A stretch of DNA of 64,000 nt. It comes from Kutzneria viridogrisea (lineage in GTDB: Bacteria; Actinomycetota; Actinomycetes; Mycobacteriales; Pseudonocardiaceae). The translations under genes and the position numbers were made by a program. The notes under the pieces were generated by a model that saw nothing but the letters and a program-made list of their open reading frames with translations, ran no database searches and was not told the origin of the DNA. Of this stretch, positions 19,602-27,159 are shown one piece after another (positions within the stretch are counted from its first letter, which is position 1; every line of letters begins with the position of its first letter). The stretch spans positions 682,001 to 746,000 of the forward strand of contig JACJID010000004.1 in NCBI GenBank assembly GCA_014138725.1, written 5' to 3'.

Positions 19602-20573
19602 CTACCGAGCGGTAGCCAGGGACACGGCGAAGCGCCCCTCGGTGTCGGTCCACCAGTGCGCGAGCTCGAAACCGGCCTCGGCCAGCTCCTGCTCCACCCG
19701 CTCGCGGCGGAACTTCGCGGAGACCTCGGTGCGCAGCTCCTCACCGGCGGCGAACCGCACCTCCACCCCGGCACCGGGCAGCCCGACCGTCATGGCGCGG
19801 GTGGCCCGCAGCCGCATCTCGATCCACTCCTGCTCGGCGTCCCACACCGCCACGTGCTCGAACGCCTCGGGCTCGAAGTCGGCGTCCAGCTCGCGGTTGA
19901 CCACCCGCAGCACGTTGCGGTTGAACTCCGCGGTCACGCCCTGCGCGTCGTCGTAGGCCTCGACCAGCACCTGCCGGTCCTTGACCAGGTCGGTGCCCAG
20001 CAGCAGCCACTCCCCCGGCCCCAGCAGCTCACGCACCGCGCCGAAGAACTTGCCGCGCTCGCCGGGCAGCAGGTTGCCGATCGTGCCGCCGAGGAAGGCC
20101 ACCAGCCGGGGCTCGTCCCCGGGCAGCAGCGAGAGGTGCTCGGTGAAGTCCCCGGCCACCCCGTGCACCAGCAGCCCGGGGTACTGCTCGACGATGGACC
20201 GCGCGGCGGCGCTCAGCGCGCTGACCGACACGTCCATGGGCACGAACTTCTTCAGCGTGCCGCCCGCGAGCAGCGCGTCCAGCAGCGCGCGGGTCTTCTC
20301 CGAGGAGCCCGAGCCCAGTTCCACCAGGGTCGCCGCCCCGGTGACCGCGGCGATCTCCGGGGCCCTGGCCAGCAGCACCTCGCGCTCGGCCCGCGTCGGG
20401 TAGTACTCGGGCAGCTCCGTGATGCGCTCGAACAGCTCGCTGCCGGTGGCGTCGTAGAACCACTTGGGCGGCAGGGTCTTGCGGGGCCCCGACAGCCCGG
20501 CCCTGACGTCGGCGCGCAGGGCACGCGCCATGTGGTCGGCGCTGAGGTGGTTGTCCAGCACGGGATTGGTCAT
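19602..20573 (-). CDS. egtD: L-histidine N(alpha)-methyltransferase EgtD
   Basis: 323 aa. It makes hercynine by trimethylating histidine, the first committed step of ergothioneine synthesis. Motifs include LPPKWFYDATGSELFERITELPEYY (residues about 34-58), the SAM loop LVELGSGSSEKTR, FVPMDVS and FLGGTIGN, in the normal family order. Its ATG overlaps the egtC stop (TGATG). Confidence 0.96.
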   Translation of the reverse strand: MTNPVLDNHLSADHMARALRADVRAGLSGPRKTLPPKWFYDATGSELFERITELPEYYPTRAEREVLLARAPEIAAVTGAATLVELGSGSSEKTRALLDALLAGGTLKKFVPMDVSVSALSAAARSIVEQYPGLLVHGVAGDFTEHLSLLPGDEPRLVAFLGGTIGNLLPGERGKFFGAVRELLGPGEWLLLGTDLVKDRQVLVEAYDDAQGVTAEFNRNVLRVVNRELDADFEPEAFEHVAVWDAEQEWIEMRLRATRAMTVGLPGAGVEVRFAAGEELRTEVSAKFRRERVEQELAEAGFELAHWWTDTEGRFAVSLATAR

Positions 20574-21340
20574 CAGTCCTGCCGTCCTGTGTCCGGTGCG
20601 TCCAGTGGCCTTATGTCCACAGTGGACGTCGTGGCGATCACGATGCTGCGGTCGGGAACGGCGACCCAGGTGGGGTCGTCATCGGTGGGTTCGGAGGCGA
20701 CGGTGACCGCCCCCGCCGAAGGCCGCACCGACAGCGCGTGCGACCAGGTCGTGGCGACGAGCAGTTCCTCGTTGCCCAGCAACAGGTTCAGCCGTGATCC
20801 GGGGGCGGCTGCGGCCACCTCCAGCAGCACGGCGGCAATGGCGTCCACCGGGCCCTGCCCGGCGCGCAGCCGGTGGCGCACCAGCGCCCAGAGCAGGGCC
20901 GCGTCGGTGGGCGCGTCCAGGGTGAGCAGGTCGGCCACCGGCAGCCGCTGCGCGAGCAGCTCCACCGAGGTCGGCCAGCCGCGGACCACCCCGTTGTGGC
21001 TGAACAGCCAGCGGCCCTCGGTGAACGGGGCGCAGGCCGTCTCCACCACCGGCATGCCGACGGTGGCCGAGCGCACGGCGGCGACCACGGCGGTGGCCGA
21101 CACCGCCCCCGCCAGGCTGGCGAAGGCCGTGTCGGACCACATCGTGGCCGCGGACCGGTAGCGGACCGGCTCACCACTGTCCCCGGTGAACCAGCCCGCC
21201 CCGAACCCGTCGGCGTTGATCGTCCCGCCGCGGCGCATGTCCCGAGGAGCCCACGACTGGCGCAGCAGCGAGTGCGGCGGGTCGAGCAGCAGCTCGGACA
21301 AGGGCACGGCGGGGCCCAGGTAACCCAGGTGGCGGCACAC
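20573..21340 (-). CDS. egtC: Ergothioneine biosynthesis glutamine amidotransferase EgtC
   Basis: 255 aa starting GTG-TGC, which places the Ntn nucleophile Cys at position 2 (MCRHLGYLG). Also visible are DGFGAGWF, SATVGMPVVETACAPF and the FSHNGVVRGW motif of class II amidotransferases. EgtC removes the gamma-glutamyl group from the gamma-glutamyl-hercynylcysteine sulfoxide. It sits between egtB and egtD with 5 bp and 1 bp spacing or overlap. Confidence 0.95.
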   Translation of the reverse strand: MCRHLGYLGPAVPLSELLLDPPHSLLRQSWAPRDMRRGGTINADGFGAGWFTGDSGEPVRYRSAATMWSDTAFASLAGAVSATAVVAAVRSATVGMPVVETACAPFTEGRWLFSHNGVVRGWPTSVELLAQRLPVADLLTLDAPTDAALLWALVRHRLRAGQGPVDAIAAVLLEVAAAAPGSRLNLLLGNEELLVATTWSHALSVRPSAGAVTVASEPTDDDPTWVAVPDRSIVIATTSTVDIRPLDAPDTGRQD

Positions 21341-21345
21341 CGGGA

Positions 21346-22680
21346 CTAGTGCCCCAGCCCCGGGTCGGCGTCACGGGCACACCGGAACCCGGCGAAGATC
21401 TGCCGCCGGATCGGGTGGTCCCAGTTGCGGAAGGTGCCGCGCACCGCCGCCTCGTCGGTGCCGAAGGAGCCACCGCGCAGCATCTTGTAGTCCCCGCCGA
21501 AGAACACCTCCGAGTACTCCCGGTACGGGAACGCCCGGAAACCCGGGTACGGCCGGAAGTCGGAGCTGGTCCACTCCCAGACGTCCCCGATCAGCTGGCG
21601 CACCCCCAGCGGGGAGGCGCCCAGCGGGTACGCGCCGACCGGGGCCGGGCGCAGGTGGCGCTGGCCGAGGTTGGCGTGCTCCGGGGTCGGGTCCTCGTCA
21701 CCCCACGGGAAGCGCCGGGACCGGCCGGTGGCCGGGTCGAAGCGGGCCGCCTTCTCCCACTCCGCCTCGGTGGGCAGCCGCTTGCCCGCCCAGGCCGCGA
21801 ACGCCGCCGCCTCGTGGTAGCAGACGTGCACCACCGGCTCGTCCACCGGGACCGGCTCCACCACCCCGAACCGGGTGCGCAGCCAGCCGCCGTCGCTGTC
21901 GCGGTGCCAGAAGCGCGGCGCGACCAGGCCCGCGCCCTGCCGGTGGGACCAGCCGATCTCGCTCCACAGCTCCGGGCGCTCGTAGCCGCCGTCGGCGATG
22001 AACGCCAGGTACGCCCCGTTGCTGACCGGGGTCGTGTCGATGTGGAACGCCTCGACCAGCACCTGGTGGGAGGGCCGCTCGTTGTCCAGCGCCCAGGGCT
22101 CGGCGTCGGTGCCCATGGTGAACGGGCCGCCGGGCACCAGCACCTCGGCGGGCAGCCGGTCACCGGGCGCGGCCGGTGGCGGTGGTGCGTGCAGCACCGG
22201 CGAGCCCACCCGCAGCTGGTGGGTGGCCAGCATCGTCTCGTCGTGCTGCTGCTCGTGCTGGGCGATCATGCCGAAGGCGAACCCGTTGTCCAGCAACGGC
22301 CTGCCCTCCAGCGGGGTGCGCTCCAGCACGTCGAGCACCTTGTCGCGGACCTCGCGCACGTAGCCGCGGGCCTGCGCCGGGTCGAGCAGCGGCAGCGCGG
22401 GGCGGTCGGCCCTGGCGTGTTGGAAGGCGTCGTAGAGCTCGTCGATGTCGCAGCGCACCGGCTCCCGGCCGCCGACGTCGCGCACCAGCCAGAGCTCCTC
22501 CTGGTTGCCGATGTGGGCCAGGTCCCACACCAGCGGGGACATCAGCTTGGAGTGCTGGCGCACCAGGTCCTCGTCGTCCACCGAGTCGGTCAGCAGCACG
22601 CTGCGGGCCCGGGAGCGTTCCAGCGCCTGCGCGATGTGCTCGCGCAGCTTCTCCTCGGTGGTCAGGTCGAACGTCGTCAC
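21346..22680 (-). CDS. egtB: Iron(II)-dependent sulfoxide synthase EgtB
   Basis: 444 aa. An N-terminal DinB-like domain carries the iron ligands in LVWDLAHIGNQEEL and MIAQHEQQHDETML (HxxxH). A C-terminal FGE-sulfatase domain begins PGGPFTMGTDAEPWALDNERP and contains KRLPTEAEWEKAAR and IGDVWEWTSSDF. It joins hercynine to gamma-glutamylcysteine with oxygen. The GTG start at 22680 overlaps the egtA stop (GTGA). Confidence 0.96.
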   Translation of the reverse strand: MTTFDLTTEEKLREHIAQALERSRARSVLLTDSVDDEDLVRQHSKLMSPLVWDLAHIGNQEELWLVRDVGGREPVRCDIDELYDAFQHARADRPALPLLDPAQARGYVREVRDKVLDVLERTPLEGRPLLDNGFAFGMIAQHEQQHDETMLATHQLRVGSPVLHAPPPPAAPGDRLPAEVLVPGGPFTMGTDAEPWALDNERPSHQVLVEAFHIDTTPVSNGAYLAFIADGGYERPELWSEIGWSHRQGAGLVAPRFWHRDSDGGWLRTRFGVVEPVPVDEPVVHVCYHEAAAFAAWAGKRLPTEAEWEKAARFDPATGRSRRFPWGDEDPTPEHANLGQRHLRPAPVGAYPLGASPLGVRQLIGDVWEWTSSDFRPYPGFRAFPYREYSEVFFGGDYKMLRGGSFGTDEAAVRGTFRNWDHPIRRQIFAGFRCARDADPGLGH

Positions 22681-23924
22681 CGCAGGTCACCTCCGTGCGG
22701 GGCAGGGACGGCAGCCAGTCGCCGGTCCAGGCTGCGGGTCACCTCGTCGTGCAAGTCAGTGGGCAGGCCGAGCCGGGGCAACGACCGCAGCCCCAGGTCC
22801 AGCACCGCACGGGCGGCCCCGGCGACCCTCGGGTCGGCCGTGCCGACCCGGGCCGCGTGCAACCAGCGCCCGACGGCGGGCTGGGCGGCGGCCAGCGCCT
22901 CGTCCACCACCCGCTCGTCCTCGAACAGGGCGATGAGCAGCGCCACCGGGGCCATCCAGTCCTGGGGCGGCTGCGAGTCCAGGTAGCGGACCTCGAAGTA
23001 GCCCCGTGGCCGGATCGGGGTGAACATCGTGCTCAGGTGGTAGTCCATGTCCTCGGTGGTCGGCACGCCCGGCAGCGCGCCGCCGATCCACTCCGCGAAG
23101 GTCACCCTCGGCGGGGCGGTCCAGTCCGGGCCGCCGTGGCGCCAGCAGATCAGCGGGGTGTCCAGCACCCTGGCGGCCCACTCGGCCGCCGGATCCCCGC
23201 TGACCGCCCCGCGCCGGGTGCGCGCGGGCTCGGTGCCCAGGACCGCACGCGTGCGCGCGGACACCCACGGGGTGGACCGCCCGCCCAGTCGCGCGGAGTT
23301 GGCGAACACCGCCAGCAGCACCGGCCCCAGTGCGTGCAGCGCCGCCCACCGGGTGGCCACCCGGTCGCGCTCGCCCATGTCCAGGCAGACCTGGAGCCCG
23401 GCGGTGCTGCACATCATGGTGATGCCGTCGCTGCCGAACCGGTCGAACCTGGCCTGCATCGCCGCGTAGCGCGGGGTGTTCAGCACCCTGCGCGGCGGGC
23501 GGTGCGCGTCGGTGCCGCCCGGGCCCAGTTCCAGGCCGGCGGCGGTGAGCAGTTCGGTGAGGTGGGAGATGTCGGAGGAGGTGGAGACGAGCAGGTCGGT
23601 CGCGTTGGACCGCGGTGGACTGGAGATCTCCACCTGGCCACCTGGCTCAACGGTGACAGGGGAACCACCGCGAAGCGGCAGGTTCGGGCTGTCTTGTCGG
23701 AGCGTGGCCGGGGCGTGTGGCCCCAATGCAGTTGTCAGGATCTCGGCCGTGATGGGCCGACATCGGTCGTCACTGTGGTGCACCGTCCACTCGATCTCGG
23801 TGCCGACAGCTCTCGGTGGCCCGTGCTTGAAGCACACCGAGGCCACGTACGCCTCGGCGCTGGCACGGTCCCGGAGTAAGTCGGGAGCCGGATCGGTGGC
23901 GGTCGCCTTACTCAGTGTGGTCAC
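22677..23924 (-). CDS. egtA: Glutamate-cysteine ligase EgtA
   Basis: 415 aa from a GTG at 23924, about nine nt after AAGGGG; a GTG at 23933 is also in frame. It makes gamma-glutamylcysteine for EgtB. GCS2-family motifs include VGTEIEWTVHH, the VEPGGQVEISSPP loop, MMCSTAGLQVCLDMG and HLSTMFTPIRPRGYFEVRYLD. It is the first gene of the egtABCD operon. The fifth gene, egtE (C-S lyase), is not in this window. Confidence 0.93.
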   Translation of the reverse strand: MTTLSKATATDPAPDLLRDRASAEAYVASVCFKHGPPRAVGTEIEWTVHHSDDRCRPITAEILTTALGPHAPATLRQDSPNLPLRGGSPVTVEPGGQVEISSPPRSNATDLLVSTSSDISHLTELLTAAGLELGPGGTDAHRPPRRVLNTPRYAAMQARFDRFGSDGITMMCSTAGLQVCLDMGERDRVATRWAALHALGPVLLAVFANSARLGGRSTPWVSARTRAVLGTEPARTRRGAVSGDPAAEWAARVLDTPLICWRHGGPDWTAPPRVTFAEWIGGALPGVPTTEDMDYHLSTMFTPIRPRGYFEVRYLDSQPPQDWMAPVALLIALFEDERVVDEALAAAQPAVGRWLHAARVGTADPRVAGAARAVLDLGLRSLPRLGLPTDLHDEVTRSLDRRLAAVPAPHGGDLR

Positions 23925-24014
23925 TTTCGCCACCCCTTGTAGTCGAATCGCCGTGCGATCGACGCTACACGCGGGGTCTGACAAGTGCACCGCGAAGAAC
24001 GGGTGACGAACCGC

Positions 24015-24596
24015 TTACGAACGCTTCCCTGACGACTCGACGCCGTACCGGAGCAGGACAACGCCGTTGCCGAAGACCCGCGTGCCGAGCAGCCGGAGGT
24101 CCGTCCTGTCCGCACCCGGTCGGAACAGCGGCCTGCCACGGCCGAGCAGGACGGGGTGCACGTAGACCCGGTACTCGTCGACCAGGCCGTGCGCGCGGAA
24201 GGACGCACCGAGTTCCGCCCCGCCGACCACCATGTCACCGCCCGGCAGCGCCTTGAGCTCCTGGACCTGCGCAACGTCGAGCTCGCGCAGGATCGTGGTG
24301 TTCCAGTCGGCGTGCCGCAGGGTCCGCGAGTACACGTACTTGGGCATGGTCCGCCAGATGCGCGCGAACTCCGCCTCCGGGGCGCTTGCCGCCGGGTCCT
24401 CGTCGGCGGTCGGCCAGTAGGCGGCCATCAGCTCGTGGGTGACCCGCCCGTCCAGGAAGGCGCTCATCGCGGCGAGTTCCTCGTTGAAGTGGCCGTGCAG
24501 CTCCTCGTCGACCAGGTGCCAGTCCAGTTCGCGGTCCGGCCCCTCGAAGAAGCCGTCCAGCGAGACCGAACTCATCACGATGACGCGCCGCACCAC
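24015..24596 (-). CDS. Dihydrofolate reductase family protein (RibD C-terminal-like)
   Basis: 193 aa from a GTG at 24596. It begins RRVIVMSSVSLDGFFEGPD and carries the family motifs MPKYVYSRTL, ALPGGDMVVGGAELGASFRAHGLVDEY and HPVLLGRGRPLF. These proteins bind NADPH in a DHFR-like fold; the natural substrate is generally unknown. It lies 12 bp downstream of the STAND ATPase gene on the same strand. A second family member is at 40827-41378. Confidence 0.88.
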   Translation of the reverse strand: MVRRVIVMSSVSLDGFFEGPDRELDWHLVDEELHGHFNEELAAMSAFLDGRVTHELMAAYWPTADEDPAASAPEAEFARIWRTMPKYVYSRTLRHADWNTTILRELDVAQVQELKALPGGDMVVGGAELGASFRAHGLVDEYRVYVHPVLLGRGRPLFRPGADRTDLRLLGTRVFGNGVVLLRYGVESSGKRS

Positions 24597-24608
24597 CGCA
24601 GGCTAGCC

Positions 24609-26633
24609 CTAACCGACCCCGAGCACCCGTTCGAAGGCCGCGATCGCCTCCTCCGAGGTGCCGACGAACTGCGCCTTCATCGAACGGCCACCGATGTTGA
24701 CGATCAGCTCGCCGGTCCCGTCCTGGCCGGGGGACAGCAGGTAGGCGCTGTCGGTGCCGGGGATCTGCGCCTGCTGGATGCCCGGGATGTCCGAACCGGT
24801 GTCGACCGCCGGGATGACGCCCACCAGCAACTGCCACTGCCCCTTCAGGTAGACGCACACCACCGAGCCCGGCATCTTCTTCTCCAGCAACGGTTCTCTG
24901 CCGTCGAAGCTGCCGAAGAACGGGTCGGTGGGGCAGTCCGCCGGGAGCACGCCCTTGCGCTGACCGGCGGTTGTGCTGGCGGTCTGCGGGGTTGTCGTCG
25001 ACCGCGTCGGCAGCGCCCCGGACTGGCTGGCGGGCCTGAGGCTGGTGACGGCGAAGTACCCGCCGAGCAGCACACCCGCCACGACCAGGCCCGCGACGGC
25101 GAGCTTGGCGCCGAGCCCGAACCCCGCCTTGGCCGCCGTCGTGACGGGCGCGGCGGGGGTACCCGTGACGGGCGCCGGGCTCGCGGCGCTGGCCGTGCCG
25201 CTGACCTGGATCGTGCCGAGGTGGCCGAGCAGTGAGGCGGTCTGCTGGGCCAGCGCGGCCTGCGCGGTGTTGCCCAGCTCGGTCCAGAGCGCGACCGCCG
25301 TCGCGATGGCCGCCGCCGCGACGGCCCGCTTGCCGGTGACCAGCGCGTGCACCCCGCCCTCGTGGGTCAGGTAGGCCAGGGTCGCGCGATCACCGGCCAG
25401 TTCCGCGGCGGCCCGGCCCCGGTCGAGGATCTGCTCCCAGGCGCCCAGCCGCGCGGAGCAGGCCGCGACCGGGGCGAGGGCCCTGGCCAGCAGCGCGCCG
25501 AGATCGGGGCGGCCCAGCCGGACCGAGGCGTCGATGCATCCGGTGACCAGCGTGGCGTTCGCGGCGATCAGTGCGGGCGGCAGCTGGCGGCAGCACTCGC
25601 GCAGCCGCCCGGCGATCCACTCCAGCTGGCCGATGCCGCCGACCAGGTCCGCGCGCACACCGGGCGCGAGCCCCCAGCCCCGCTCGGACACGAGGACCAC
25701 GCCGTGCGCGGTCACCTCGCCGAGCGTGGCGTTGAGCGGACCCGGGTCGCTGACGAGCCAGGGCACCAGCGCCTCCGACACAGGCGCGTCGGCCAGTGCC
25801 AGCACCGACACGAGTTCGCGGGCCGGTGCGGTCAACCCAGCGAGCACTCGCGGCAGGAGCTCCGCCAACTCGGCGGCCCGGGGCAGCACGAGTGCGCCGT
25901 CCGGACCTGGTCGGGCGCTCGCGGCGGCGCGGAGCAGCAGCAACGGCGAGCCGTCCGCGGCACGCCACAACTGAGCGAGGTCAAGCAGTTCGTGCTCGGC
26001 GAGCGAACGGTTCAGCACGGTGCCCAGCAGGGTGCAGGCCGGTTCCCAAGCCAGGCCGGACAGTTCCTGCGCGTACCCGTCCGTCCACAGTGCACGCCGC
26101 ACCGAGGTGAAGGCCACTGCCGCGTCAGGGACCCCGTCGAGCAGTTCCTCGCGCTGCTCGGCCGTCAACTCCAGGTCATCGACCAGCACCAGAACGTCCA
26201 CACCGGACATGAGCCGCCGTATCTCCACAGTGGACGGCCGATAGCCCGCCGTGTCGTAGCACGCCTCGAACACGTCCTGGAGCAGGTCCGGCACACCCCG
26301 GTGGGCCGCCGACAGGAACACCACGGACCGGCCTAATCCAGCGATGTCCCCTGCGGCGTAACGGAAAAGCGTGCTCTTGCCCACGCCGGGCGGGCCGTGC
26401 AACTGCACCAGCCGAGCCGCCTGCAACGCCCCGCGCAGCGCGTCCAGGTCCTGTTCCCGGCCGATCGGCCGCGCGGGATGGCGTGGCAGCAGGCTGATCG
26501 CCGGGCGGCGCACCGGCTGTGGGCGCTGTGCGGGCAGTGTCAGGCTGACCACCGACTGCTCCGCCCACACCGTGATGTTGTGGTCCCCCACCACGAGTTG
26601 GCCGACCACGTCCCCGCCGACGTGCACGTCCAC
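24609..26633 (-). CDS. Membrane-anchored STAND/NLR-like NTPase with N-terminal RHIM/amyloid-like motif
   Basis: 674 aa from a GTG at 26633. Residues 4-22 hold VHVGGDVVGQLVVGDHN, resembling the VxVGxxN core of RHIM and bacterial amyloid signalling motifs. A STAND-type NTPase follows: RPIGREQDLDAL, Walker A GPPGVGKST (80-88), Walker B DVLVLVDDLEL (about 145) and a winged-helix/helical arm. No WD40 or TPR array follows. Instead there is one TM (about 510-532), a Thr/Ser/Gln linker and a 115-residue extracytoplasmic domain with two Cys (PADCPTD, VVCVYLKG). The preceding gene encodes a small protein with a near-identical N-terminal motif, so the two are likely partners. The function is inferred. 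Confidence 0.75.
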   Translation of the reverse strand: MDVHVGGDVVGQLVVGDHNITVWAEQSVVSLTLPAQRPQPVRRPAISLLPRHPARPIGREQDLDALRGALQAARLVQLHGPPGVGKSTLFRYAAGDIAGLGRSVVFLSAAHRGVPDLLQDVFEACYDTAGYRPSTVEIRRLMSGVDVLVLVDDLELTAEQREELLDGVPDAAVAFTSVRRALWTDGYAQELSGLAWEPACTLLGTVLNRSLAEHELLDLAQLWRAADGSPLLLLRAAASARPGPDGALVLPRAAELAELLPRVLAGLTAPARELVSVLALADAPVSEALVPWLVSDPGPLNATLGEVTAHGVVLVSERGWGLAPGVRADLVGGIGQLEWIAGRLRECCRQLPPALIAANATLVTGCIDASVRLGRPDLGALLARALAPVAACSARLGAWEQILDRGRAAAELAGDRATLAYLTHEGGVHALVTGKRAVAAAAIATAVALWTELGNTAQAALAQQTASLLGHLGTIQVSGTASAASPAPVTGTPAAPVTTAAKAGFGLGAKLAVAGLVVAGVLLGGYFAVTSLRPASQSGALPTRSTTTPQTASTTAGQRKGVLPADCPTDPFFGSFDGREPLLEKKMPGSVVCVYLKGQWQLLVGVIPAVDTGSDIPGIQQAQIPGTDSAYLLSPGQDGTGELIVNIGGRSMKAQFVGTSEEAIAAFERVLGVG

Positions 26634-26638
26634 CGGGA

Positions 26639-27016
26639 TCAGCCGAGCCTGCGGGTGAACTCGGCGGCCAACTGCTCCCCGCCCGCCGCGACCAGCTTGG
26701 CCACCACCGGCCCCAGCACGACCTTGTTCAGCGCGCCGAGGAACTGCGGGAGCCTGCGCCGGAACCAGCCCTGCACGTGTTCCACGGTGGGCAGGTCCAC
26801 CTCGCCCCCGGTGAGGGCCTCGTCGAGTTCGTCGATCTTCTGCGCGGCCGCGGGGACCAGTGCCCGCAGCTCGGCAAGTTCGGTACGCAGCCGGGCGAGG
26901 TCCTGCTCGGTCACCGGCTCCGAGGAGCGGACCTGGACGTTGTTGTCACCAACGCTGACCTGACCGCTCACGTCCCCGCCGATGTGCACGTGGTACCCGC
27001 CGTGCCCGTGGGTCAT
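26639..27016 (-). CDS. Small helical protein sharing the STAND N-terminal amyloid-like motif
   Basis: 125 aa from the ATG at 27016 with AGGAG at 5-nt spacing. Residues 10-26 read VHIGGDVSGQVSVGDNN, matching the motif of the adjacent STAND protein at 12 of 17 positions with mostly conservative changes. A long helix (about 33-75, LARLRTELAELRALVPAAAQKIDELDE) is followed by a C-terminal amphipathic or membrane-prone helical pair (FLGALNKVVLGPVVAKLVAAG). This layout fits an effector or signalling partner recruited through the shared motif. The stop is 5 bp before the STAND start, so the pair is cotranscribed. No named family was recognised. Confidence 0.7.
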   Translation of the reverse strand: MTHGHGGYHVHIGGDVSGQVSVGDNNVQVRSSEPVTEQDLARLRTELAELRALVPAAAQKIDELDEALTGGEVDLPTVEHVQGWFRRRLPQFLGALNKVVLGPVVAKLVAAGGEQLAAEFTRRLG

Positions 27017-27120
27017 CTTCGCTCCTGTGGCAGCACAGCCGGAGATTTGTCCCCCACAGGTTCGGGGCCGCATTTGTCCCCGTTAGCCGGGTGCGTCGAG
27101 GTCCACCCGTCCGGACCAGT

Positions 27121-27152
27121 GCGGGGCGGCCGATCGGGCCCGGCCGCCCCGC
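27121..27152 (-). terminator. Hairpin downstream of the secreted sugar dehydrogenase gene
   Basis: An 11-bp perfect stem (GCGGGGCGGCC with its complement) and 10-nt loop lie 8 bp beyond the stop at 27160. It could serve either the secreted dehydrogenase gene or simply separate the two units. Confidence 0.65.
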
Positions 27153-27159
27153 GTTCCGG

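Noticed and set aside
26639-27016. Annotating the small partner as a pore-forming toxin
   Set aside because: The helical tail is suggestive but no known toxin motif can be seen; left as a hypothesis.
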